From assembly GCF_040581485.1 (NCBI RefSeq), contig NC_090132.1, positions 17,789,411-17,853,410 of the forward strand: DNA of 64,000 nucleotides, given 5' to 3'. Origin of the DNA: Linepithema humile. Taxonomy: Eukaryota; Arthropoda; Insecta; Hymenoptera; Formicidae. Positions 35,461 to 47,700 of this stretch are shown in pieces; within the stretch, counting starts at the first letter, position 1; the number at the start of each line of letters is the position of its first letter. The translations under genes and the position numbers were made by a program. The notes under the pieces are model-generated. The model worked only from the letters and a program-made list of their open reading frames with translations, searched no databases and was not told where the DNA came from.

Positions 35461-37694
35461 TCGCGAAATCAGTTCTATCGCGAGTTCCTAGCGAGTTTCC
35501 AGGGAGATGAAGCAACCGGTATCCGCTTCTATGCGCGGAATTTCGACTTTAATTGCAGCAGAATTTGCTCGATTGCGATTCGTGTGGTTTTAAATAATCA
35601 TCATTTGAATAGGAATACACAAAAAGTACGATGGATCGTGTTGGGTTAAATTTTAATATAAAGTATTTGTTTTTTTAAAGCAACCCATGTACTTGGCGAT
35701 TAGTATGCATGCTTCGTTTCTTCGCTACGTCAACGATATTACGATGGCGAAGGCTAGACAATAAAAGACTGTAAGAGAACAAATTTTAATACTCTGAGTA
35801 AATAAAATATAACCACTTCGTTGTATCATAAAGCTGGAATTGGCACGCGCACGTATAAGATTCGAAATGTTTTTAGATTATGCGAATGTGTGAGCTTTCG
35901 TATATGAAATATTAAAAGTAAACTGAATTAACTCTTCTCGCGCTGTAAATTGTGAATTTCAAGATACGAGGACACGTATACTTCTCGTTCGTTTTGTAAT
36001 TAATTCTATTATGATGCATGTAAAATGGCATTTTTGTAAAATTTCATAATCTCATTGCGCAAGTGTAGCACCGTGTACGTCCGCGGTCGTTTTAATTATA
36101 CATCTCATAATAGCCTCGCGGTTCAGATGAAGCGATATCGAAGAAAGAGATACGGTAATATCGGACGAAAGAAGTTTCGCTGTGCGAATGGCCGATAAAG
36201 TAGCTATAAGTGCACAGGTTATAAAGAGAGCCTATAAACCTTTGTGCAATAAAAAAAAGGACTTGGCGATGTGAGCACGGATAAATTTAAATATCGACGT
36301 TTCATTAGATCACGCGAATTTTTTCAATGGCGAAATTTTATAGTTTCTGTTATTTGACAGAGTGCCGAAATTATTAATGCCAAAATTTCTATTTATTAAT
36401 GTCTTCCGGTATTCATTCGAATAATTATATAATAAAGACTTCATAAATTTTAATTTATAAATTATAATTTAATTCGCGGTTAAATTGCCTCTACATATTT
36501 GAAATTGTGAAAATAATGATAATATCTAGTTAATGTATATTTCGTAATTTAATGTTTAATTTCCAATTGATATATTGATTTTTTTTATTTGTCAAGAATA
36601 ATTGTCAAGAAGGTGGCTGTTTGTTGCAATCGTTTTGAAATTGACGAGCAATAAAGTTGAAATTGTTTCAGTTTGATTAAAAACGTAGGACGAGATAAAC
36701 TCCCGTTTGAATGGTTGAATAAATTGCGTCGGTTTACTTTAGAACAGCTGGTAGCGAGTCAACCAACCGGCGGACGTTCGCACGTGTGAAATCCAGTTTG
36801 TAAAGAGCGTCTTAACCCGAAAGCTACGGCAGGATGAGTCGTTTCGGGCGCGGTGGGGTGGGTCTTGCCTCGTTAAGACTACGCCGCAAACTTAGGGAAG
36901 TGCTCTCGGTGTCCACAAGTCGCCGATCACACGGCCTGCCGGAAACTCGGTAGAACGGAGTCACGGAGTTCCTTCGGTTTAGGTGCGCCGAAGACGGCAC
37001 TGCAGGGTAACTGCGGCAGTTGCGGCAGAAGCAGCGCTCGTTTAAAATTTATGAGCTAGGCGTGAGTAATAATCTTAAATATCGGATACCCCAACGAACC
37101 GAGGCCATTAAATATCTGTCCCTTGACATTATCGGCAATTGCTTTGTATAGGAGTATCCCTTGCGTTTTACGGAAGGTTTCTTAAAAGCGTTCAAACAGA
37201 ACTTTTTGTAAACAATGATAATAAGGAAGAAAAAATAGATAACGCACAAATATCAATGCAGTATATATACTTATTCGCTTATTCCGTCGCTATTTTCAAA
37301 CGCGAAATGTGTGCAAATTATAACTATACTTAGGTACATCCCTTCCTTGAGAGAGTCACGTAAAAAAATAGACTTAGAAAAATCAGTTGAGTTAATTAAC
37401 ATACTAAAAAATTTTGAATTACTTTTTCTCGAAAGTAACTTTGCGTACTTATATTCTTTTCCTCGCAGACACCTCAAATTGAATAATTAAATAAGTTAAG
37501 AAGTTTTAAAGTAAGTTTATCAAAAGTTATCTTCTAGCACAATACTCCAAAGGTACTCGCGCTACATTATACTATTTCTTTAATTTTATTATATAAAGCT
37601 TATTTGGATCGTACACATATTAAAGGGATTCACATATTTTGTTATATTTTGCAAAAGTCACTTTTGGACTATTTTTAAGTTATGTCATGATAAT
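35461..37694. other. non-coding stretch
   Basis: AT-rich with a GC-richer patch at about 36750-37040. Only short frames; nothing recognised. Confidence 0.5.
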
Positions 37695-38225
37695 ATGTCG
37701 TATAATGTGATCGGAGTTACGTCATCGGGAGATATTTTCGCCGGGATAACCTGTTCAAGTACAGATTCGGATATGTGTGTGCTCTGTATTCCATCCTGTT
37801 CTCTTTTCTTCAACATTTCCGTCAATATCGACCATGTGCGCATTTTGCGATACTACTTTCAGCGTAATCGGGCGACTGGAATGCCATTTCTAGCACGAAT
37901 CAAATATCACCGGATATTTCTACTTCACCAGTCGAATTGGGGCGAGAGTTCAAATCATTTTTATCCTCGACAGTTATTTTTTAATCATCGATGGATTTCC
38001 ATTTTTTATATAGGGATTTTGTACCTCTTTTCCATTTTTTCCCAAAGCCGCGCAGCAGATTTATGGGATGTTTGTTTTAAGCTACGATTACAGCCAATAG
38101 CGACAACAAGGTTGTCCTTGCGAGACATTTACGATCTCAACGTAAAGGGAGCATTTCACTACCAGCTAACAATGTATTACATGTGTACGGCTCCTCAGAT
38201 AGACATTACGCACGTTACGCACTAA
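37695..38225 (+). CDS. candidate ORF, 176 aa, one hydrophobic segment
   Basis: ATG-initiated and among the longest frames in the window. It has Cys-rich clusters near the N-terminus (CSSTDSDMCVLCIPSC) and a hydrophobic stretch (WISIFYIGILYLFSIF) about two thirds along that could be a membrane segment. No family recognised. A frame this long is borderline for chance at this base composition. Confidence 0.28.
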   Translation: MSYNVIGVTSSGDIFAGITCSSTDSDMCVLCIPSCSLFFNISVNIDHVRILRYYFQRNRATGMPFLARIKYHRIFLLHQSNWGESSNHFYPRQLFFNHRWISIFYIGILYLFSIFSQSRAADLWDVCFKLRLQPIATTRLSLRDIYDLNVKGAFHYQLTMYYMCTAPQIDITHVTH

Positions 38226-38852
38226 GGTGATAAGAGGGCGACGTGGAAAAATAGGCTTGTGTAGAAGATGCTTCAATTCTCGGAGGGATTGTTATTAGTT
38301 TTCTGACGACGGGGAAAATCATACCGTCCTTTGTTATTTTTTCTGCTGTCGCTTTTTCGCATTGCGCTTTATTGCTCTTTATTTTTACGAACAATATTCT
38401 TTTTCATTCTTCTTGTCGCATTCCTTACAATGCATTATTTGTTTGCTTTTTTATAAATCTTTCCAGGATGTTAGTTTGTTTTTGTGCGCTCTTGTTTTCT
38501 CTCTCTCTCTCTCTCTCTTTCTCATCATTTCTCTCTTCTTTTATTAGATTCATATCTCATGTTATTTCTTGCTTTCCTATTTTATTTCACTTTCTTCCTT
38601 TTCTGTCTTTTTCAGAATTCTTACTTTACATTATTTACGTTTGAATTTGTCTTTCTCCGTCTTTGCCACCGCTGGTGGATGTTTGTTCGCCTTCTCGTAC
38701 TTCCTCTTATCTTGGCTTCTTTCATTAGATCCATATCCTGTGTTATTTCTTCCTTTCTTACCTTCCGTCTCGGACGCTTGCCTCAACTTAACGGGGCGGT
38801 GGGACGCGTTCCGTTGCCGCCGCCGTCGAGAGAAGATTCTACAACGAGGGTC

Positions 38853-38880
38853 TTTACCTCGGTAAACGTTTACGGTTGCC
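38853..38880. promoter_or_regulatory. core of duplicated unit 1 with GTAAACGTTTAC palindrome
   Basis: Contains a perfect 12-bp palindrome whose halves resemble the forkhead-family core GTAAACA. Unit 3 (40011-40039) keeps TAAACGTTTAC; unit 2 (39478-39504) keeps GTAAACGCTTGC. Retention of this short element while flanks diverge suggests a bound site, but binding is inferred only. Confidence 0.4.
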
Positions 38881-39682
38881 CCATTGCATCGAGGAATTGC
38901 CGTTCTCTTTCACTCCATGCCAAGTGCTCCGGTGGCGCGGGAGGAACGGTCGGTGCCGTCGTTTCAAAGGCGTTTTGCGTTTTATTGCCGCTACGAAAGT
39001 AACGCCTTCGCAGAATATTTTTGCTCTTATGAAATGAGAGTCGAGAGAGAGAGAGAGAAAGAGAAGAGCGCGGAGAGAAAAATCTGTCTTATCTCCTGGC
39101 GGCCCTACGTCTCATCTCGTTCGATAAACGTCTCTGGTCCTTACTCTTTTTTTTCCTTTTTCAAGATATATCCTCCGCTCAAGATCTTGTTCTCTTCTTC
39201 GCCTCCATTTCCTTTTCCCACGGTCTTCGCATTCGTTTTTCGTTCTTGCTACCGTTTCCACTTGTTGGTGGACATTTCCTCCTTTTCACATCCTTATCTG
39301 CGGCCCCCTCCTTTTCAGTTCCGTTCGTTGTTCGTGCTCTTTTTGCCGCTATCTCAGTCGACGGCGCGGCTCTTGGGTATGGTATTCTTTTCTCTTGCAA
39401 TCTGCTCACCACTTTTCAACATAGGAAGGTAACGTGCACCGGCTATCCCACCTAAGAATGGGTATACAGTAAACGTCTTCACCTTGGTAAACGCTTGCAG
39501 TTTTCGCTATCACCGGAGAGTTGGTCTTCGTTATATCTATACGCTTTTCTCAAAACTGCCGCGATCAGTGCGAAATTTCGAAAGAATGGCTTCCTGAATT
39601 TTGACAATTGTTAATTTCCTAATATATTTTTCTAATGTATTAATAATGTATTTGTTTCTAAAATTATATTTTTTTCAAATAG

Positions 39683-39753
39683 GTTTTTTGTATAATGAAA
39701 TTTTCGACGCAAGAGAGAAATTGTACATTTTTGCTTTTACTGAAAAGGAAACG
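39683..39753 (+). CDS. weak candidate 71-nt exon
   Basis: Good T-rich acceptor (attatatttttttcaaatag) and a moderate donor (ACG|GTAAAT). Enters in phase 1, which would fit after 31081-31127, and reads FLYNEIFDAREKLYIFAF onward. It lies between repeat units 2 and 3. Chance is likely. Confidence 0.15.
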
Positions 39754-40047
39754 GTAAATAATTTACTTGTGAAATTTTGTTTTCTCACAAAATCATCGCA
39801 TTTTGTAGATTTTCTTCTCTTATTTGCAGTTTTCGACAGCTTTTCCGCTACTTCTTATCTTTTCGTTCTTTTATATTTTTACTCGCTCTTCTATTGGCAG
39901 TTGTCCTCTCACGCGCGGTGTCCCTTTCCGGTGCAATCTGCTCGCCACTCGACGCCAAAAGAAGGAGGAGTAAGTAGCAGTCTGCTTTAAAAGATGGTGC
40001 ACAATGTACTTTTACCTTGATAAACGTTTACGGTTGGCCAGTGGTCT

Positions 40048-40670
40048 TTTATACTAGACTACACGGCACTTGTATTGTGTCACTCACAGCAGAGAAGGAT
40101 TCTTTAAGGACGTTTCGTCACTTTCTTTTTTAAAGTAAGCACTAACACTCTGTTAAATACTTCCTAAGAGATAAAAGGCAGTTAATGGAACTGATGTCAT
40201 TGTAGTATTATATTCAATGTCGTTTGTAACAAAATTGACGTGTTTATTGTTAGACGTTTTAATGTAAATAAATTTTGCAAGCGAATTTTCTAGCTTTTAT
40301 TAATAAATTACATCTTTTGAATGGATAAATTCTTACCAGAGATGGATATGTCTCGGAATGACTTTTGCAAAAGAATATTTTACTATTACTTAGTTTAATG
40401 TAAGTAATTATGTATGCTTTTAAGAATTTTATAAGTTTCTTAAATTCAGCGTAAATGTATCACGTGTGGGTAGCAATAGTGCGCAAAAAAAAAGAGCGTA
40501 ATGTCCGCTGTTTTCAGTTATGTCATTGTATACAACAAGCTCTGTTTATGGTACATATCGTAACGAGAATATGTGTATATGTATACATGTGTATTTATTC
40601 CGCAATCTCCGTGACTACCGGTTAGAGGAAGGTGCTGCTGCTTTCCAGCGACTCCTAGACAATGCGAAAT

Positions 40671-40725
<55 letters not shown>

Positions 40726-41443
40726 GAGGAGTGAGGAGGAGAGAGATAGAGAGTGGAGTGAGAAGGAGAGAGAGAGAGAGTAAACTGGGGTGTTCTCTTA
40801 CAACGGACCTCTCGCCACGCCCTCTCTTACTCCTCAAGAAACAATATAATGTGATTTACTAGACCATTACTGCCACTGTACTTTCCGAGTAGCAGCGCCT
40901 AGGTGCGGTGCACCGACCTTCCATAGACACGACGCGCTTACCATAGTCACGTATAACCGACTACTATTCTCTATCTCATCTGCCTTCTCTCGATGGCACC
41001 TCCGATCCCCATCGTCGCCTTGCTTTCTTCGCTCGTAATCGTTTCCATGCGTTTCTCTTTCTCCGCTTCATATGCTAAAATAGAGCCAGTTTGAGAAGAA
41101 TGATAGACTATTAAAACGTGAATAGTCGCCGTTTATATATCGAATAGTTAACGCTGATAAAAAATCAACGCATCCAGATAAAATAATCTTAGGAAATTTG
41201 ACATAGTCTGCAATATTTAAAGCATTTTCCGGAATAAATAGTTATTATATTTTTATCTTATAAAAATATGACAAATAAGGGATTATCTCACGATGTGAAC
41301 TTTATTCAGATAGTAGCGTGAATGATATTTCTCAATCTTTCACGACAGGTCAAGTCTATTGTCATTGATAAAAATATTCGAGTATATGTAAGTTAACGGA
41401 AGCAAGTCATGCAACATGTTTGAAAATTCTATCATCCATGAGA
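40048..41443. other. non-coding stretch with GA satellite
   Basis: No gene. The (GA)n array at 40672 is listed separately. Confidence 0.55.
40672..40780. repeat. (GA)n-rich microsatellite
   Basis: A pure GA run of about 40 bp (40672-40714) followed by interrupted GAGA/GGAG tracts to about 40780. Frames across it on both strands are repeat artefacts. Confidence 0.95.
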
Positions 41444-41690
41444 TTACTCGTGGGAGGATTGATCGGTGCTCTTCGGTAACTGACCTGTGATCCGACGTTC
41501 GGAACATATATCGGATATCGATGCATAGAGTTGTAACTGCAGCGCTCTTAACGCTCTGCTTTCCGCATGGATATATCGTCGGGCGTTCGGCCGTAAAACT
41601 CGAATCGGCGTAGCTAATTCTTTATCGCAACCGACATGCTCTCTCTCGCGCGACTGAGCTTCTCTCTGAGATTTTGATTGCTGTTTTTTT
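41444..41690 (-). CDS. candidate terminal exon, 82 aa
   Basis: On the minus strand an acceptor (aacttgttcag) leads in phase 2 into 81 full sense codons ending TAA. The peptide is hydrophilic and Arg/Gln/Ser-rich (SQREAQSREREHVGCDKELA). There is no ATG, so it needs an upstream exon. No domain recognised. Confidence 0.22.
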
Positions 41691-41698
41691 CTGAACAA

Positions 41699-44571
41699 GT
41701 TATTCTATCCGACATGAGAATACATTCGTCTTCCTATAAATATTTCTATTGTACAAGTATTGAACTAATTTAGAAACTTGCGCCAGCAATTTTTCAAAAT
41801 AACATTAAACTTGCAAATCTTTTCTGTCGTTTCTAAATATATACCAAAAGCAGTCTCGCCAGTATTATTTTTCCCTTTAGTAATTTTGTAATATCTTTAG
41901 TTATTTCATATTTACGTTGTCTTATAGAAGATATTGCTGCGTCTATAGCTGGTAAAACAATAAGCAGCTTACGATCAAAGCGATTTTATAATCATGATGC
42001 CCGACGTTGTGTTTGATCGTAAAATTGCGTAGCTAATACTCTCTCCGTGAAAGAATATTTCGGCGCTTCCGGTGCTTTGAATATAGTCGTCATATTAATC
42101 CGGTTCCTTTGGCTATTTTTTATTAATCAAGCTAGGAAGCGAAACGCGCATTTCATATCGTCGGTTGATTGATTCAATATTTAAGTTAATCGTGCCACTG
42201 TGCACTTTGAGATTGGAAAAAAAGTTTCGAACGGTGTATATATTATCGAAGCTTGATTCTCTTTCTATAAAATAGAGAGCAATATTTCCAATTCGTTCGA
42301 TTTGACGCTTTGTATATGCATGAAAATTAAACAACGTTGCAGTGAGTGAATCCACGTGTCTTCCGCGCATTTCGTTCGGTCATATTTGCTTAGTGAAAAA
42401 CAACTAAGACACACACCGTTTCACGAATTATATTTATTTAATATCAAATAGCGGATGCAGGAAGTGCATATCAGCCACTGATCGATAATCGAATTGCTAT
42501 CGTGGGAGGATTGGATTCGCATGATTTACATCAACTCGAGCTACGATCGGTTATAACATTGTCACATGGAAATTCTGCACGACACGTTCATACGTTTTAC
42601 ACTACTTTTCTGGCCTTCTCCTCGACTAAGGAGACTGCGACTATATAATGCGGCAATATGTTTATACCGATGATACATAGCGGCGGACGCGCCATCGATC
42701 GAGCCCGGTGATCGATAGGGCTATTATCAATCAAACGGTTCAGAATTCTCGCAAGATCGACGACGGCTCGGGGCAAAGTTCAAGGCTACCTACGGGTGGC
42801 ACTGCGATCTCGCCTCTGGCAGAATTTCCGCCGTGGGGCAATACGTTTCCCGACATTTCTTACCCTCTCGCAACTCTGTCGCGGCGTTTGTCGGTCCCCG
42901 CGCCGCCATTCGTTCTCCCTCGCGGGAGTGGCAATTCAGCTTAGCCGGGGCTGAAATAGCGGTTTCCGCGGCGCAAAAATCGCCACCAGGAGTGCAGCTA
43001 CCTTACCCGCCCACGCAGTACGAAAATGTTGAAAAAGAGAGAGGAAAAAACTTTTAGTGTGCAAAGAGAGAAAGTGAGAGAGAAGGAGAAAGAGAGATAA
43101 AGACAGAGAGAGGCCGATGAAACGAGGGTCGATGGCGTATCTCGCGACTGCTTTGCATATCCCTGGCGATGGATCCGCTAAATCTGCAGAGCGATCGATC
43201 TTTTCTTCGCTATACCTTTTTTCCCACCCCACTCTCTGCCCGCCGTGTGTCGGTCCCCGGCACCTCGTGGGAAATCGCGGCGAATCGATGATCCCGATGC
43301 TCGATATCGCCCGCACGTATCCGTACAAAGCGGATTATGTTTATTTTTAGGTGGTCGGTTACGGTGCGCGTAAAACCTCTCCGGCGGGTTGTTTCGATCT
43401 CGGAGAATGCATTCTGAATGTAAACGAGGACGCGACTTTTTTTCGGTGTTTTCGGCGTTTCGCGAGTGTCCCCGCGCCGTCGGTGTCTCTCAATTTAATT
43501 TGCTCGCGATGTGTTTTGAAATTCAACAAAAAATTACGGTATCTCCTAATTGTGTATTTCCGTGCAGAGCTAAAAAGTAGAGCAGAAATAAACAAATTGA
43601 GAACACCCAGACAAATGGAATAATATAATGTACTTTACAAGATCAATAGTCGTGTTTGTTAAATATCACTTGAAGTGTCGGAGAATTTGGTCGCAGTTAC
43701 ACTCGGTTAAAATTATGTTAAGAAAGTTCGGATTAAACTTATTAAGATAATAGCTCTCACGTACATTAATCCGAAACGTACATTAATCCGATTTGCCGCC
43801 GGAATCATGGGATGTATAATCGATCTATTTCCCAGTACTGAGAAATACGAGATTTTTGTCAGGCTATGCTTTTTTTGTCGTTTATTTTTACATTTTGCTC
43901 GTGGGAAATCGCGCCGACTCGATATCCGTCTCGTTCGGTATCCTTGTAAATGTCTCTCTGTAAAACAGATTTTGTGGTTCTATATGCTACGTGCAAGCGT
44001 GGTTCATAAATCCTTTTGATCGAGCTATTCTGACTAGGCCGGCGAGTTCCGTGCATGCAAATCAAACGAGTAATTTTCAGCTTGGAATTTTACCTATAGA
44101 GGTAAAAGTTAGCGTTAGACAATTAAACGCTACATAATGCTTGTAGTCTACTATAATTATTAATTTCTATTAATCGTGCATTATTCTATGTATTTCTACG
44201 GAAAGGTCTGTAATGGATATCTCTTATCTTTGAAATATGGCGTTGACAGAATTATGAAACAGAATTCTATATTAGCGTGAATTTATTGAAATAATATAAC
44301 GCGGCAGTGTTTAAAATAACAGTGTAAAAATTCTATTTGTTTTAGAGTTTAAACATTCATGTTGATATTTACCAAAAATTGTGTATTTTTATTATAGATT
44401 TTAATGACTAATAAATTAAGCCACTTTTTAGATGATTTATCATTCACAAAAATATTCGAGATAGTGTTTTATAATAATTTTGCATGTAATATAAAAGATA
44501 TTTGAAGAATTAAAATACACACGTATGTAAAATATCAGTAATATCATTTTTGCGTTACATGGCACATAAAA
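41699..44571. other. non-coding stretch with CpG-rich patch
   Basis: The CpG-rich patch at 42700-43620 has open frames on both strands (42936-43328 minus, 43351-43623 plus) and no consistent gene model. A GA-rich purine tract lies at about 43060-43115. A 16-bp direct repeat (acgtacattaatccga) sits at 43759 and 43776. Confidence 0.45.
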
Positions 44572-44776
44572 TTATATAAATAGAGAATTCTTATTTAATT
44601 TATTACAATACTTAATAATTCTAATACTTAATTCACGCTGGATCTTAAAATTGAAAGTAATTAACACATCTATTTTACGGTGAATGCGGTTCGGGCTATA
44701 ATTACTCCGGAAACGTGCGCGCTCGGCGAACGGAAGTCGCCCTTTAAGCCGTCGTTTACGCCAGCCGATTTCGACC
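44572..44776 (-). CDS. candidate terminal exon, 67 aa, very basic
   Basis: Minus-strand acceptor with a strong pyrimidine tract (gctttctttccgcag), then one base of a split codon and 67 residues to TAA. The peptide starts Arg/Lys-rich (EIGWRKRRLKGRLPFAERAR) and ends Asn/Ile/Lys-rich. An ATG inside the pyrimidine tract (44791-44793) gives an unspliced alternative of 73 aa. No family recognised. Confidence 0.28.
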
Positions 44777-44793
44777 CTGCGGAAAGAAAGCAT

Positions 44794-47700
44794 CGATAAG
44801 ATCGAAGTAGGATTTATCGTCGGTTTCGCGCCGCCCCCAACGGCGATCTTCCTAATCTCACTTCTAATCTCCCGAACGCCGACGGGTTTCTCGGAGGAAG
44901 GCGCGTTGAGGAATGTAGGAAGAACGGAGATATATACATTCTCGCCGACACTAAGAATTCGTCTTTCGAATTTATCGCGAGTTGATTTAATTAAAATCCC
45001 GGCGCGGGCATAGCCGTTCGCGGCAACTTGGGTAGCGGCGGCACGACCGCCCCTTTTTCTTAATTAACCATTGCACGTCTACGCGCTCTCGTCTGGATTG
45101 CAACTCGATGCAACGCTGAATAGAAGGCGAGATGGTAAACTACTTGGCATCTCGCCAGTTTCACACGTCTTACACTTTATAAATCTACGTACCGACATGT
45201 GGGATTATTTGAGTTCTATGGAAAAATCAGTTAGAACAGTCAGGAAATCATTAATAGAAAATCGTCTCGCCAAGATATTGAAATTAAAAAATACTTTTTA
45301 TATGTATTAACTAAGTAATATTTGTTATTACCTATTATTGCCTACATTAACTATTAATATTTATATGTATTAACTTTTAAAAATTTAGTTTTTTTTCTTC
45401 TACTTTGTTATATACAGCATAATAATGATTTTCGTATATATTGAATATTTTTGTACACTTTCCTGATACAGTAGAGATACCTTAATGCGAAACGTCGCCG
45501 AATTATTGGCTTTTGCGACTCTGATGAAGAGAACGATCGATAACGTCGGTGAAACCGCGTGACACGAGCGTCAGCTAGATGCACATTTTGATGATGACAA
45601 ACATACGTGCGTGTGTGAATGTGCGTGCGTGGGCGCGTGCGGTCATGTGTCAGCAAATTCCGCGATAATAACCGAAACAGCGCATCTGCCACTCAACAGT
45701 ATCTCTTTCTCTTTCAATCTATATCTCTCTCTCTCGCCGTTACGGATACAATTATGAGCATGTCTCGGCGGTTATTGTTGAATAATGTTTCGCGCGATTA
45801 GGAAAGTGACGTCGTGGCAACAGTTCCAAAAGCGCATATGCTCTGATTCTGCTTGATTTTGGTATCTGTTTAATGATAGAGAATAGAGAAGGTTTTCTTC
45901 AAGTCGTTTCAAATCTTTGATAATTTTTGGAATATAGGAAAGAAGAAATAATTATTTATTTCAAAATATGTGACTATTTCTCTAAAATATTATTAAAGAG
46001 ATACACAATTAAATAGAAATATTTAAAGAATTCCGCTTATATCAAATAACATAGATTTTTTAGGTACTACAAATATTTAAAATTTCATTGAATTTATTTT
46101 TAAATATTACATTCAATGCACAATATATCTGCATTACACCAAAATTTTAAATCATATATATATATATATATGTATTATATATAATGATAATAGATTATCC
46201 TGGTATACATTTCAATTTGCTTCCTCAACACATTAAATTTAGAAGAACCTTTTATTTTAGTAATTGATTTATAATCGTGTAGTCCATTTCATCTAATTAT
46301 TAATTTATAAAATCATAGTTTTACAGTCCGATAATTAATTTTAATTTCAAGGAAACTTATAAAATTATATTATTAGCGTATCTCAGCTGTTACATTTTAA
46401 TTGGATAGTGGTCGCAAACATTTCGTAACGATATTTTGCACCGTGCTGCAACATTTCTCGATATTTTTAATTATTAAAAAACATCAGCTGTGACATCGAC
46501 AGCAGCAAAGTAATGTAATTCTGTATATTTTGCATAATGAATATAGATTATAATTGCACCAAGTTACTACTGCCAATCTCGCAAACAATTTTAGTTAAGA
46601 CAATTTAATTATTGACGAACTTTGCTTAATTTATTGTTTTAATGTAATTGCTAAATGACATTTTACATCAGTTTAAGAATTAATAAAACTTAAATCACTT
46701 ACTTCTATGTGGAAAAAATTGCATCACAAGGAAATAAGCAATATAAAATGTTTTACAACGATGTAGGATTGCAATGAATAATGCGATTAAATCAATATCC
46801 GTATTAATATCTTTCGAGCCATTTAAGCGCAAGACGATTTTCAAGGCGAGAGTCACGAAGTCTTCCCGCCGCAAAGAGCAGAAAAATTTCGATGAACTCC
46901 TTTAAAAGTCAAATCGGTCGGGATAAATTGAACCATCGCTCGTATCCGTCCTTTTTTGAGAATTTCGCGAAAATGAAAAAAAGGAAGGAGCAGGAGAGCC
47001 GAAGATCCGCGGTGGCACGTGGTTAATGCTATTATCGGAATTAATGTTTCAGCGTATCTGCGGGAAGCTATTCGAACAATCTCATCACGACGGACTTACT
47101 ACTCTTCTTTAGATAGAAAAGGAGAGAAAAGAAAGTAAAAAAGTGAGAGACAGAGAAGGAGAGGCTGTTTTAAGTAGTTCGTCCATTTTAACCATCTCAC
47201 CTACCAGCCCCTTCTAGTTGACCCAGAATACTTGCGCGTGTTTCGCACCAGGGTGATCCCGGGGGGTAGTTAAATTTGTAATTTAAATCAATGTTAATCT
47301 TAGAACTACGCCGTAACACACCGAGGCAAGATTCATTGCTGACATTCGGTGAAAAGACGCTTATCAGTGGAATTGGCCGAGAAGAGACCTCGTGCGATTC
47401 TTGAGACGAAAACGTTTAGCCATATTGTCTGTCTCGCGATAAATTAAAGAGATCTTCACACGATAAAAATTACTTTAATTTGTGCAATTAATAATGAAAA
47501 ATAATTAGGTATTTTTTATATTATTGTAATTTCATAAGTTCTCTCTCTCTCCTTTGGAATTAAATTTAGTTATCGGACTGTAAGACTATAATTCTACGAG
47601 TTAATAATTAGATAATTAGACATTGTACAGTTTTTTTATTTCTAAAATTCATTATTTATTATATTCCAATTAAGTTTTATATCCTATTATTTCTTGGCTT

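Larger units (their letters stand above)
38497..40047. repeat. pyrimidine-rich nested tandem duplication (three main units)
   Basis: A shared core, TTYACCTYGRTAAACGYTT, occurs at 38853, 39478 and 40011. Collinear landmarks confirm duplication: TGCAATCTGCTC at 39396 and 39932 (offset 536, core offset 533), and GGTGGAYRTTT at about 38674 and 39267. Inside the first unit a further copy, ATTAGATYCATATC, recurs at 38543 and 38724 (offset 181). Long overlapping Ser/Phe/Leu ORFs here (for example 38484-39002 and 38884-39432) result from CT-rich composition and I do not call them genes. Confidence 0.8.

Noticed and set aside
38484..39432. Overlapping 172-182 codon ORFs
   Set aside because: They lie in CT-rich, internally duplicated DNA; their Ser/Phe/Leu composition follows from the pyrimidine repeats.
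40655..40862. ORFs across the second (GA)n array
   Set aside because: Same dinucleotide artefact.
42708..43623. Multiple frames on both strands in a CpG-rich patch
   Set aside because: Overlapping frames with no consistent start, stop or splice pattern; low stop-codon density from GC content explains them.
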